Positions 13,501-26,091 of a stretch of DNA of 64,000 nucleotides are shown one piece after another. The DNA comes from Cruorifilaria tuberocauda (lineage: Eukaryota; Nematoda; Chromadorea; Rhabditida; Onchocercidae): the NCBI GenBank assembly GCA_013365365.1, contig JABVXU010000209.1, positions 1-64,000 of the forward strand, given 5' to 3'. The position numbers were made by a program, and so were the translations under genes. The notes under the pieces are model-generated. The model was given only the letters and a program-made list of their open reading frames with translations, was not told the origin of the DNA and ran no database searches. How positions within the stretch are numbered: position 1 is the stretch's first letter; each line of letters opens with the position of its first letter.

Positions 13501-14210
13501 AAAACTTCACAAATAACCTATTTTCAATGATAAATTTAACTTTATACAAAATGCCTTAACATATAAATGATGATATTATTGTGATGATATAATTTATAAA
13601 CTTGCAAAAAAATAGTTTGCAGATTGGTGTGATAGAGGCTGGAAATTCTTCCGAGGTCGGTGTTACACTCAGGTAATTAATTGTTGCAGTTTGTCAAACT
13701 ACCTTTTTTATAACTTAATACAGGAAATATAAAGGACATATTAAATGCTTCCATTATTTTTAAATTATTTATTCAGATAGACAAAAATGGTTACACATAT
13801 TATGAAGCTAAAAAGAATTGCATGAATATGGGCGCCGTGTTAGTGACGATTGCTAATAAAGATATTGCCGAATTTTTGTACTGCAAGTTTCCCTTCACAT
13901 CATATTTTACATTTCACATGCCATTAATAACAGCAATATCAATAGTATATTCATATTCCATCTGTTGCAATTTTCAGCTAAATTCCACTTTGAGCATCCA
14001 TTTTGGATTGGTCTTTCAAACGATGGTAAGGGATGGAAGTGGCCAGATGGTACAAAATTAAGATATCAGTTATGGGATAAGGATGAACCGAAAACAACCT
14101 ACTCGTGTGTATTTGCGGAAACTAGAAAGAATGGAGGATATTGGTATACAGCTAGTTGCAATAGTTTTGTCATACACAATAATGTTATTGGCTATGTATG
14201 TCAGCAGTAA
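10501..14210 (+). CDS. Secreted Cys-module / Thr-Ser stalk / C-type lectin domain protein
   Basis: Seven exons: 10501-10552, 11858-11980, 12162-12227, 12423-13442, 13623-13672, 13777-13882 and 13978-14210. All phases fit and give 549 residues. A signal peptide (MNSLILLLLFINSTACT) is followed by a Cys-containing segment, then a CKNNRECADGEFCRNGYCF module resembling EB/EGF-like repeats, continued by CLIDEHCSAGLMC. About 300 Thr/Ser/Glu-rich residues follow, probably an O-glycosylated stalk. The C-terminus is a C-type lectin domain: WCDRGWKFFRGRCY, an FWIGLSNDGKGWKWPDGT core, and the expected late cysteines. The canonical calcium/sugar motifs (EPN or QPD, and WND) are not present; DEPK stands where EPN is expected, so classical sugar binding is doubtful. 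The exon ending at 13882 is followed by GCAAGT, making this a likely GC-AG intron. Probably extracellular; the ligand is unknown. Confidence 0.85.
10553..11857 (+). other. Long first intron of the lectin-domain gene
   Basis: A GTAAGT donor follows the signal-peptide exon and a TTTTTCAG acceptor precedes the Cys exon. The intron holds repeat copy B at 10585-10685. The open frame that continues past the signal peptide into this intron is not needed for the gene model. Confidence 0.75.
10585..10685 (+). repeat. Dispersed repeat, copy B (~100 bp)
   Basis: Second copy of the 9373-9474 sequence, about 1.2 kb away in direct orientation, here inside the first intron of the lectin-domain gene. Confidence 0.85.
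13883..13977 (+). other. GC-AG intron
   Basis: With GC as donor (GCAAGT) and TTTTCAG as acceptor, the exons join in phase as ...AEFLYS-KFHFEHPFWIGL, which is what a C-type lectin domain needs here. The GT sites nearby either shift the frame or cut the domain. GCAAGT is the usual form of the minor GC donor class. Confidence 0.75.
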
Positions 14211-15178
14211 TTGTTTACTTCAAACATCGATGCTTCTTAAAACTTTTATACATAAAAAATATGTTTAAAACATATATAGATACTATTGATAAATATCATC
14301 TGATGAATTCATAGCACCACATTAGATCAGTAATATCAGTAATGTTTCGATTACACTCAAATAAATACGTTTCCTGAAACAAGTGAAACACATAAATATG
14401 CGTTCAACAAATATTTTGATCCTTAAATTGACATCCAGATTTAAATGTAAAAAACATTTTGATTTTGTTAATCGTGGCATAATACCAAATTTGCTATGAT
14501 ATTATTGGAGTGATATAAAAGAACAAAAAAAATGAGAAATCAGCGAGGATTGAATTAAGCTTGTGCAGATGGTTGTTGCTAAGGGAGGAAGATTCAAAGG
14601 AATGAAAGCATTCTCCATGCATAATATGCTTTCCTCCAACAATAGTCGATAGAAATGTTTAAACGTACTCGTCGTTTGCTCAAGCTATTAAATGGTTTGG
14701 TCCAATATATCCTTCAGCTATCATTTGAAAACTCATCATTGATTGAAGAAATTTTCAATAGAGGAAGCATTTTAAAATTAACTTTCCTTCTACCTGCATG
14801 TAATTGCTCTCATTTAATAATTAGTTTACTGTGGTTACTATTAAGCTGCATTTTTAGATTTCATGCTTCTAATATAATAATTTAAAATCAGTAATGTTAG
14901 ATTAATTAGCGAAAAAATATCGATTTAAAGTTGTAGAATTATTTAAATAAGTATGCGTTAGCCACAAATGTGCTGATGTACCTTAATGCTATGCTAATAG
15001 TGTGATGATATGCCTAAGTATCTAAGGTATATAAGGTAGATGAAATTTATTAATATTTAAATGTGCAACTCTAGGATGATGAGATTTGAATTGTGCTGTA
15101 AATAGTTTTGAAGGGATTTATTTTTCAAAACAATGTTGTAATATCAAGACATATTGCTTATATTTTTTTCAGAGTTTT
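14211..15178. other. Short intergenic region
   Basis: No gene seen. It holds the 3' UTR of the lectin-domain gene, with a possible AATAAA at about 14360, and the upstream region of the nicotinic receptor pseudogene. Confidence 0.6.
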
Positions 15179-18100
15179 ATGATCAAAATTGAACTAAGCA
15201 TTTGTTTCTTTACTTTTTTATTAGCCAATAAACCAGTTTTGATGGTCAGAAGAAATTTCACAGAACTAGAAGGTCAACTATATCAAGACCTTTTATATGA
15301 TTATAAAAAAATTCCGCGTCCAATTAAAAATAGCACCGATGTTCTTATAGTAAATCTGGGCGCTTCATTAATTCGAATTATTGATGTGGTAAGTAAATTG
15401 AAATCCGAATCATTGAGTATTGGTGAGTCACTGTTAACTAATGCAGCATCAATTTTTCTAATCCATGATAGTATCTCTTTTTCAGGATTTTCTTTTTTCA
15501 TGATGAAAAGAATCAAATTCTTACAACAAACTTATGGCTTGAGATGGTAATTCCTTTTTCCATCCAGTTCATTTCAAATTTCCGAATGAGAGAAAGAAAC
15601 CAAATTTATTTTTTTTTTCCGAAACTGATGGTTTCAGCAATGGAACGATTCAAAATTAAGGTGGAACCCATCGAAATATGGTAGCATCACAGCGTTACAT
15701 ATCTCCAGTGATCAAATTTGGACTCCTGATCTTGTATTATATAACAAGTATGAATAATATTTATAATTAATTATTGAAACTGAGAAAGAGATGCTGAAAT
15801 TGGAAAAATTTTGTTTATGAATTTGGCCAAATTCGTTTTGTTATAGTGCAGGAGGTGATGCGGATATAACGATTTTTACGGATGCACTTGTCACTTATGA
15901 TGGGCATGTTATATGGAAACCACCAGCCATTTACAAATCGTTTTGCCCGGCAAATTTTTTTTATTAAATCAAAAAAAATTCGGTTCATTCTCGATGTCAC
16001 TTCCATTAGTTAAAAATATTCAGATCGATGTAACTTGATCATCTCGCAACAGTGCGAGATGAAATTTGGCGCTTGGTCTTACACGGTTATTACGTTGATT
16101 TAAAGCAACTTCCACAACGTTCCATGTTTTTATTCAGAAAATGACGTTTTTGGATATGAAATTCACATTCATTTTTTAAATGGATAGCATCATGTCTTTT
16201 TACAGATGAAGTAATGAATGGGTTAGACAAACATGATCAAGATGTTAAAACAACGACAATAGGCATGGATCTCAGTTTCTTTTATCAGTAATTATTTTAT
16301 CATCATTATACATTATCGCACTAAATTACAGAAATAATTATCAATTATTATATTAATGTAACTTCGACGAAAAACCTTTTGAAGAGATTTATTAAAATTC
16401 ACAAATTATCAATCGTTTACTATCATATAATAGGAACTATCTTATAGCAGAAATTAAAAATACAAATAAATCAATGATACAAAAAGTGAGCAATTTTATT
16501 CCATATTTTTTAGAATTTGGTAAACAAAAGTTAACAATAACTGTTTAGATCAGCAGAATGGTATCTGTTATCATTATCATCAGCTCAACATTCTGTTCTT
16601 TATACAAGTTGTTGCGGTCCGGAAAAATATGTTGATATTACTCATTATTTTGTATTAAAACACTTTTCTTCACTTGCAATCTGATCATACCATGCTTCCT
16701 AATGTACAACTGTTTTTTATTTAATTGATCACAAAATAACATTTTCAATATCTATTTTGGTTACACTAACAGTATTCTTTTTGGTGAGTTTTTCTTTGTT
16801 TTATTCACGACTATTCGTTAAATATCTAAAATAAGAGATCTTAGCGGTATGTGAATTTTTGACATTCCGATTATAGTTGTTTGAAAATATAAAATTATTG
16901 CATTTTAATCGCTTTTATTACTATCGCTGAGAAACTTACTCGAACAAGTTAAATTATAGTTGAATTTCACTACTATCGAAATTTATCATATACTAATCAT
17001 TACTTGTCTAATGGAAACTTCTTGAAGGGTTTAGCAAGTATTTTACGTGTTGTATCATTTGCGCATCTCAAAAAAGCCGTAGTTACGTTTCCGATAATGC
17101 TGAACCATATACCATTTTCAAATCGGCCCATTTCAGGTTTCTCAATTTTTTCACTTAAGCAAAAATATTCCCAGTTATCCAATTCATACTTGCTGTAATA
17201 GGATTTAGAAATGAATAGCTCTCTGATGAGAGGCCTCAGAAGTTCGCATAACACCTCTTAATTAAAAAAGAACAAGCGACGATGTAGTTGAATCTTCGAA
17301 ATTATTTACCGTTTCCTTCTTCATATCCAGTATTTTAGTAATTCTTTTTCTATCGCATATGTACATTTTTGGGGAAGGAAATATTCTTATCTATGCAATT
17401 TTCATTCTTCTTTTGATGAATTATCTTATCTTACAGTTTTTTAAGAAAAAGTAATGAGCAATTGCAGATGAATTTTAGTGTACGCTTAACTGCACGTTCA
17501 GAGACTTGAATCTCAAATATTCTTTTAAAGTATTGCATAATTTACATGTAAACGTAAATATGTCCCTCGTTGTTATCATTTTTGAGTAAATTGAACCACT
17601 GATTAAGTTAGAAATGCTACGGCGAAAAACGTCTATTAAATAATTTTCTGAAAAATTAAATTTTGCTGGCTACAAAATCTTTATTTGATTGATTTGTGAA
17701 TCTATCATTATTTCTATGCAACGTTTTATGATCATAATTTTGAAGGTTTTAATCGATATAATACCGCCTACATCATTAGTAATACCTATGTTTGGACATT
17801 ATCTGATCACAACTATGATACTTGTTTCGCTATCAACAGTTATTTCGGTTATCACTGTGAATTTTCGTTTCCGGAGGGGATCTGCTTATCCAGTGTTACC
17901 TTGGATACGCAAATGCTTCCTTCATTTCTTACCAAAGTAATACTTTTATACAGTTTTTCTTTGTTTGATATGAGCTTTGAAAAAATAACATCGAAGTGAG
18001 ATATAAACGTGACTTAACTTATCTATAATACTACACATCTAAGGCAATCAAGCAATCAGTTCCCACAGCATCAAAATTCAATAATTTCCATCCTTAATTT

Positions 18101-19562
18101 AAGCAGTAATTGAGTATGTGTTAAAGGGGAAAGACCTGCATGCATAACTGGTTAACTTGAATCATCTGTATTATTAACATTCCCACTAGCGAAGAGATTT
18201 AATAGCGTGATTTGATAACAGACAGTACCGTAAATTTCTTCGAAAATTTTATATATCAGTTGTATAGACGCTAGTAGAACTAAGAAAAATTGAATTACGA
18301 AGACAAACTTGAACTTCTAATACAGTCTAATACAGTTCTAATACACTTCTAATACAGTAGTAATCTGTTAAAGTATCCATGCATCATGTTCCAGAATATT
18401 GTTTATGGAACGGAATATGCCGAAGCAAATAACTGAAACTGAAACTTCTAAAAATAAATTAGTTGATGCCTTATCGCTGGTAAGACAAAGAATTCCACGG
18501 GATGAGCTGCACCGTTTCACAGTTCAGGAAAGTAATCTATGGATTCTGCTACATTTTAACAATAAGTGAACATTTGAGATAACAGGTTATATGATGGAAT
18601 ATTCAGAACAATTAATTACCTTAAAAATTATCTTTATATCACGTTTGGAAAAAATTTGTGTTTACATTCTATTCCAAGAGCTGTGTTGTTCTAGGAAAAA
18701 ATATATGCGGCAAATGTTATGCATCACCATCTCATTCATTTTATTCTCGTCCTTGCCCAAGAAGTCTCGGTAAAAGTGCGCCGAGGAGCCTTTTGACAAG
18801 AGTTTCTTTTATGGAGATAACGATTGGATTGTTAGTTCTTATATACTCTTCATTACTGCAATGAGATTCGAAGATCTGAGTTTAAAATATTCAATTATTT
18901 TTCATGGCGTTGAAGATGACGTGAATTTCACACGTTTCACTCATCAACATCACTGTTTCAATGATTTTGAAAAGTGGTTGAATTATGAAAGAGACATCAT
19001 TTCAAAACTGCTACAACAGATTCGATTTATTGCGAACCATTTCCGGATAAATGAGGAGGAAGCTGAGGTTCCTATTCCATCTGCTTGAGTTTGTATGTTG
19101 CAAAGACCATATGATGTTTTTTTTTTGGATTTCGAAATATGCGAATATCAGTATTAAGTTTAATTGACACAAAATATTCGGAACTCGAAATTAAAATTTT
19201 TTCATGTAAATCACGCTCGAGTCCAAAATTTTTGATTTGATATTCACTCAAATTGTATGGCAAAATCACTTACATTTTCCCAACACTTTTTTTAAGTTCA
19301 TAAAATGTGTGAAATTCGAAATCGCAGGTACCAGAAAACGTCTAATATATCTGATGAATGGATCTTCGTATCAATGGTAATTGACCCATTATTTCTTATA
19401 ATATTTTCTGTCTTAAATGTTGTTACTTTCCTTATACTTGTAGAAGCACCATCACTTTACAGTACCAGACTACCGATGAATATTATCCAAACTGCAAAAC
19501 CACTTGGACAAAGAAGTTTTATTTTGCGACCATCAATTATTTTAAATGATGATATGATTTAA
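15179..19562 (+). pseudogene. Nicotinic acetylcholine receptor alpha-type subunit, decayed gene
   Basis: The full order of a Cys-loop receptor subunit is present. It has a signal peptide at 15179, LIRIIDV, then DEKNQILTTNLWLEM (15502-15546), a WNDSKLRWNPSKYG exon (15638-15747), and a WKPPAIYKSFC exon starting at 15847. A QQCEMKFGAWSY remnant of the Cys-loop follows, then a loop C with the vicinal CC of alpha subunits (TSCCGPEKYVDITHYF, exon from 16549). M1 (KTLFFTCNLIIP), M2 (ITFSISILVTLTVFFL), M2-M3 (IIPPTSLVIPMFGHYL, from 17746) and M4 (WIFVSMVIDPLFLIIF, about 19370) also remain. Lesions: the acceptor before DEKNQ reads CAT instead of CAG; the donor after the SFC exon is a GC or absent; there is a stop and frame offset before QQCEM; one base is missing after WSY; and frames slip before M1 and between M1 and M2. 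Introns are retained, so it is not a processed copy. It was probably once a functional ligand-gated cation channel subunit. The cytoplasmic-loop exons (about 18370-19090) are unclear. Confidence 0.8.
18315..18359 (+). repeat. Tandem repeat of TTCTAATACAG units
   Basis: About four imperfect copies of a 10-12-bp unit (CTAATACAGT) in the cytoplasmic-loop region of the receptor pseudogene. Confidence 0.85.
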
Positions 19563-19645
19563 TTCTCCAGAAAAAATAACTGATTTTTATTACATTCATC
19601 TTAGAAAATTATCAATATCATAAATTTCAATAGCAGTAGTGCTTT

Positions 19646-19651
19646 AATAAA
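19646..19651 (+). terminator. Candidate AATAAA poly(A) signal of the receptor gene
   Basis: AATAAA about 85 bp after the stop of the M4 exon, between two convergent genes. Confidence 0.5.
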
Positions 19652-19688
19652 AATACCGTACACGAAATGAAATTGTCATTTAAACAAT

Positions 19689-19694
19689 TTTATT
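19689..19694 (-). terminator. Candidate poly(A) signal of the hedgehog-related gene
   Basis: On the minus strand this reads AATAAA, about 50 bp after the stop codon at 19743. Confidence 0.6.
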
Positions 19695-19742
19695 GATTTC
19701 ACTCAAGAAATGTCAAGAAGAAAATCATCAAGAGGTGCATTA

Positions 19743-22700
19743 TTAAATAATGCTCCCTGGCAAAAAAAAATCTGAAATCTGTGTAAGAAAATGAATGCCT
19801 GGCAATAAACCATCTGTGCTTTGATCAGTAAATATCAGAGATCGAAATTTTCGTAGAAGATTGAATATTGATTGCTGCAAAGTTTGTACCGCTATATTGC
19901 TATGACAGGACGACAGTATTGAATTTACGATAATATCTCCGTTTGCCGTAAGAGGTGCATAAAATCCTTTACCAATAAACTGAAATAGGAATATTTTGCA
20001 TTATTATGAGTGGTATAGAAATTTATCTCATTTACAAACAATTTTGAATTTACTTAACTTTCTAAGTTTTTGTTATTCTCCAATTTGGAATTCATGTTGC
20101 ATCGGATAAATGGAATGATAAAATAAAACAAACCCGCTGGATGTTCGATACTTGAACCGGCACCAAATTATTGGATTGTTTCCTGACAACATGCAAACAT
20201 TGTCCTAATCGAACATCTTTCGCAAATGTTAAACGTAGGTTTTCTCCTGCCGTACAATCGGTAACATATAGTAAATGATAGTCAGTTAATTTTATTATTT
20301 CACCGTTTTTCTGAAATTCCACAAAGTTATTGCTGGGCAATTTGAAAATACGAAAACTTAGCACCAAAAGTTTAATACTCACTCAATTTTTACTGGTTAA
20401 CGTGAGAAAACAAAACAATTAATTTTGAGTAGATAATAATAATCAAGAACTAACCAGAATAATCTTATTGAAAATTGCTGATTCATTATCGGATCGATGC
20501 AAAAACATCACCACCGGTGAGTACGAAATCTAAACCAAATAATTGTCGTTTATGTATTTTCTCTCATAAAATTCATTATATTCTGGATAGTTGCAGTTTT
20601 GTTTTGGCAATTCGCTTGAAAAGAAATTTATTAACTTACCAATGATTCTTCGATAGATAACACTTGATCTCCAACTTGTAATTCGTCAATTCGTTTGATC
20701 TGATCAGGCGTTTGTACGGTTGCATCTCCACTAAAGCATTGAAGCGTTTCAAAGTAACCGTTATAGTACTGAAAGTATTTATGTGAAGTTCATATCTTCT
20801 GAAATTGATATCACTGTTTTTCTTTCGGTTTGATGTTAATAGTAAAACTTCTTTCTTCTCTTTTTATTTCTTTTTCCATTATTTATTACATAATTCTTGC
20901 ACGCACAAAAATGCAAAATTTCTTATATGTGAACGCTGGACAATATGTATACGGTATAGCTTACCGGTACGTTACCACTGCTGTATGTGGGCACGGTATG
21001 CTGTACAGCGGTTAAACTTTTTGGCTCAGATGATATTATACCTCTTTGAGGTAAATATTGTAAATTAGAATATGTTGGTGACAACTGCCCGACTGTTGGC
21101 TGTAAAAAGAATTCCGAAAGTATCTCAAATGCTGATATGATGAAAAAATGCAAATATATATCAACCAGTTTGGAGTAAATGAGTTTGATTTTAAATAATG
21201 TCTCGAACTGACTTCAGATTTACAGAGGTGTTTAGTAATGAAGAGAACCTGTTTTCAATATGAAATGATTGATAACATAATATAATCATTCATAAGAGCA
21301 CCTACAGTAGCTGATAATTGATTGTAGACTTCTGCTTGGGCAGAAGTGATTGGAGTCACCGTGCTATCACTGTCGAAAAATTGGTGATAGTCTCTTTCAG
21401 CTGCGTTCTAAATATAAAAGCATAAAGAATTGAACGATCTTCATTTATCCCTTCAAGTCATTTCTACGAAATTTTGAATATACCGGAGATGTGAATTCAT
21501 AAATAGTTGGAGATACAGCTGCAGCAGCTATGACAGGACGATTGCGCCCTACTATGCCCAAGTTTATCGGCCATAATCCGTCCGCAATTATTCTAAAATA
21601 CACTTTGCTATAGAGACAATCGCGCAACTTTCAGATCTGTCTGGACTTCCATTTTTAAAATATAAATGTGATAGCTTTCGCAGCTTATGATTGAAAGTAT
21701 TTAAAAGACTAATTTTATTTTATTTTATTTCATATTAAAAGACTAAAAGAAAAAAAAAACTGTACCTTCGATGCACAGATGGACGCCTGAAAATCATAGG
21801 ATCGTAATCGTAATAATCATAATCTTCAGCAACAGGTCTGTAGAAAGGTCTTCTACGTAGCGAAAACATCCTTCGATGAGCCATTCGATGTCTGGGTGAG
21901 AATAAATCATCGAAATTTTCATCTTCCAGAATTGTTGATCTGTTTAAATATTATTCAAACAAAATTAAGACACTCTGAAGCAATTATAGGAAATATAACA
22001 AGGATCAAATGCAATCCTAGTTTTTAAAAATGAGAAACGCTTCATATATTAATCTTTTAGAATATGTCTCTGTCAGGAAAGAATTGAGAATGTAAAACAT
22101 GAGATTGTTAGTAAGGATGTTGTTAAAAAGCAGAATGAATAAAATAAAATTGAAATATGTACCTTCTTGGTTTAGAATATTTCGCGTGGTGCTGGTTTGT
22201 AAAAACATATTCTTCGGTGTCGTATTCTGATGAAACGTCCATTGTTGGTAAGTCTGTTTCACTATTCTTATCAACAAATACTACAAACATTGTTACTACC
22301 GAAAAAACTTCACTTCGTTCGAAATTTAAGCATGGAATAATTGGAAAGGAAGCCAAGTTAGATAATTAAAACAAAATGTTGTAGACACCAAAGATCTCTC
22401 AAATTTGAACAGATTTCGGTAATTCTCCATTTACCATTGTTTCAGGTTTAAAGATAAGAGCAGGAAAAAAAAATGGAAGTAACAGCAAAAAAAGATTCTC
22501 TACACGCAATTTATGGCTATGAAGAATTTAAATATTCTTAATGGAAAAATGAATGCGCATTTAGGGGAAACAAAAACTATGATACTATAGAGCATTAATT
22601 CAGGATCGTGTACTATTTTCCGTGATATATTTAATTGACTGGAAGCAGAAAAGATGATTAAAAAAATGAAACGAACATTTATTTTTGATATCTATCGGTT

Positions 22701-24048
22701 TCGGAATACATGCTAAGCGCATTATTTTCAATTCATAACGAGGCCTAAATTTGAGTGAAAAAAATTAATCATTTCATGGAACTATTTAAAATAATTCGCT
22801 ACTGATAGCTGTTCGGAAGAGTGTATAATTATGAAAAATCTTTCTATAAACTAATTCACAAGTCGTTAAAAGTTATCATCAAATCACTTCAATACTAATT
22901 GATGGTGCGAAATTTTTAGACTGCATGCTTAATTATTAGGTTATTCAATAGTTAACAGAAATAATTTACTGCTGAATATATTCCAAAATGATGATATTAT
23001 TTAAAAGTTTAACCTATGCTGTTCATCGAATAAAAGATATACTTCCTTTATCAGGTCAAATGCTACTCTGCGGTTATTTTGATATACTTCTCCACCGGTA
23101 TATCGCTCATCATTGTTAACAATCACTGTCTTTATTGCTCTAGCATGTCTTAAACCTTCGTAATTGCAGCATTTCCATTTCGTTCTTCAAGAAAAAATCT
23201 TAACACTCAGAATTTATTAGACGTATTAAAATGTACGACGAGCAATTATCAAAATTTCCAACTTACTTAACGTTGTTTCCGTCATGTTCAAGAAGTAATC
23301 CAACCGTCCATTGCGTCTCTCCCGTACAACTGATATTCTGATAGTATTTATGACATTGCTAAAAAAATACTGGATAAATTTAACAAATTGGAATGATTTT
23401 ACTTTTGCTAAAAATCTGTACTTCATGCCACAGTGTAAAACAATAAGTTACCGCTTTATGAACATGATTCACCGATCCGAGCAAGCTCTTCGTTTCACTT
23501 TCGATTTCTTGAATCAAATCATCACGTTTCATTTCATATAACCTTTTTTCGCCGAAACAAACCGGCGAAGTACACAATAGGACTGAAAAATGATTTCATG
23601 CAATATCACTGATGGAAATGTTTTTTTGCTACTTTCGAGTATTCTCAAAATATCTTTAATGATTTGGGAGGAAAATAACTGCAAATAGACTTTGTAAGTA
23701 TTAGAAATACATTTTCGAAAGTTTCAAAATATTTCATCAAATTTAAAACGCGTGCTTTAAAATGAGGAATATTGTAATATTTCCTCTGTTAAGATGACTT
23801 CAATTTCATAGATTAACATATTTTAATGCCAACTTATGCTAGAAAACCTACAATAATATATGTAATAATTGGATAAACTATTTATCATTTCTTCCAAATG
23901 GTTGAAAAAGCATAGCAATACTTGGATTTCCAGTTTTGTCATTTTGAAATGAAAACGGTATTGTATATTCGCTGCATGATGAGTCGATTGTAGACTCTTG
24001 CTGACCACTGGCTACTCTTATCAAAAGAAGCATCATCGAGAGTAACAT
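19743..24048 (-). CDS. Hedgehog-related protein with Hint autoprocessing domain
   Basis: Thirteen phase-consistent exons: 24048-23922, 23582-23452, 23358-23267, 23184-23014, 22261-22163 (start uncertain), 21939-21766, 21592-21484, 21407-21306, 21099-20965, 20768-20640, 20529-20455, 20310-20134 and 19979-19743. They give about 585 residues. A signal peptide (MLLSMMLLLIRVASG) leads into a Cys-rich N-terminal domain with CTSPVCFGEK and WKCCNYEGLRHARAIK, typical of nematode warthog/quahog-type proteins. A linker rich in Arg, Tyr and Asp follows. The Hint domain starts at Cys ~391 (QCFSGDATVQT) and contains YSPVVMFLHR, the LTDYHLLY motif with the TxxH histidine, and FYAPLTANGDIIVNS with SCHSN. These are the residues for self-cleavage and, in true Hedgehog, sterol transfer. 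Secreted, probably into cuticle or epidermal matrix as known for the family. I cannot decide between warthog and quahog class. Confidence 0.88.
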
Positions 24049-26091
24049 TTTGTTGGGAATTGAAAATTCCTATAACAACTTGCTAACGGGTGCACATTTC
24101 GAATAATCATTTCATAATGCCCTTTCAAATGTGCAGATAGAGACATTCAATCACAGAATCACAGATGCTTCAAGTGCTTCTATTATGTGAAGTTACTTGA
24201 GTTACATGGCGTAATTTAAGATATCATCTAATCATTTTTTCTAAAGTAGATTGAACGATATAATAGTAAAAAATGATAAAATCCTTAAACGTTAATTGTC
24301 CAGTGCGATTATGATAAAATATGAAAGAAATGATAAAACTGTGGAGAGAGCTGATGAAATTCTTCAACTACATATTTTATAAAGAGATTCAAATTAAAAT
24401 TTTCAGTAAGTATATTTATTAAAAGGAGACAATCCCTAATAAATATACCATGAAAAATGAGCTGGCTGCCGTAAGAAGAGGAATGAGATGTATCCAAATG
24501 ACAACTTTATAATAACCCTAATGAGGGCGATCCTCATCTTTTCACAGATCACCGATTGCCCCATATTTTTGATGGCTAATCGGCCAGCGACATCCTCCAA
24601 CAATAACTAATGCTGCCATTCAGCAACGGAACATTTATTCGTCGACATATTTTGTTATTATTATTATGGACAAGTAGATGTCACTGCACAATTTCTGGAA
24701 ACATGGTCACAAAAAATAGCCATCACCGGCACCTTATCTATCATTTTTTAGAAATTATTTCAATTTCCTCCTACAGTTTCATTCAAGAGCAACAACATGA
24801 TTACTAATCAACCTGTACTTCGGTAATTTCTGCATATTAATTTCAGAAAACCATTTTTTGCTAAATCTTAAAAATAACTTGTCAACTCGATAAATTAAAT
24901 ATTACTTGCAAAATGTGATTCATCACTGCAGTTTAATGTATAAATGACGAAGTTATGTGACAAATGAATAAGTACATTCCCATGTCCGCTATGATTCCAA
25001 GCTACCAGATTTGTAACTTGAATTAGATACTTCTAAATTTGACCTTCCATAATAACAATCCCTTATATTTGCAATTGATAGTAATTTAGCTATTTGATTT
25101 TGATCAGCCAGAAACAGGAACGAGTTCCATAGTTAAGTTCTGTTCACGATGCTTTTTAACAGGATTTTTTATGCAATTCCATAACTTTATCAACAAGATG
25201 TTTGGAAATCATAATTTCACTTCTTTTTAGTCGGCAGTATATGCTGAATATACAATTAATGATATTAAACTGTTTATAATGAGTACAAAATAAAATAGAA
25301 ACGGATGGATTTACTGACAAGGTAAAAATCGATGATGAAAGAGTAAAAATTTAGAGTGACCGAGCACACTGCCTAAGAAATTCAAAAAAATCACCACTTA
25401 TGACTTTTTCTTTTTTATAACATTGACATGAATTTGAACATATCCACTGCTTTACCAGATATATTCACAAGCAAGCATGCTGCTTAATATTTACAAACAA
25501 AACAAATGCCTCATATAAACACTATGAAATGTGACGACCAATTCTGATAACATAAATATTCGGCTGCTTTATTCCAGAGCGCTAAAAAATTATTTCTGAA
25601 CTAACTAATTATGAATTGTTGATATTTAGGTCATATTTTGACAGAAAATATAGAACTACCTCTTAAAGCTTTTTTGGTGTAATTCTATAATAATTTCAAG
25701 CATCGATATTCCTAAGAGTAACAATATTTCATTTCATAAATATTTTTTGCCTCTTGAATAACACAAGGATGCCATCTTCTTCTAAATAAATTAAGCAACT
25801 TCCACCAACAATGGTTAAAAAGCAGAATTCATTTCAGAGTTTTCCTTTTTTCTATAACAACATTAACAGCAGTAATTACTATATATAAATACTACTCGAA
25901 TCAACTAATAGTATGAGGACATATTTTTTTTAGGAATTAAAAAAAAACACAAATTAACGATTTTAAAAGCGACCAGTCCAAAAAATTCTTTTTGCTCCCA
26001 TGAAGCAAACACTTAATTATCTCAGCCAATAACGAGATCGATCCTGTGCGTGAACATACTGTGCTGTCATAGAATATCATGTTTTCATCCA
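24049..26091. other. Intergenic region
   Basis: No gene seen; only short frames. It holds the promoter side of the hedgehog-related gene and the 3' UTR of ubc-9, both transcribed leftward. Confidence 0.6.

Noticed and set aside
17000..17254. 84-residue minus-strand frame inside the receptor pseudogene intron
   Set aside because: The composition looks protein-like, but there is no recognisable domain, no splice partners and no signal peptide; chance cannot be excluded.
20311..20382. Upstream extension of the second-last hedgehog-related exon
   Set aside because: No acceptor there matches phase 0; the acceptor before 20310 does and gives the expected Hint sequence.
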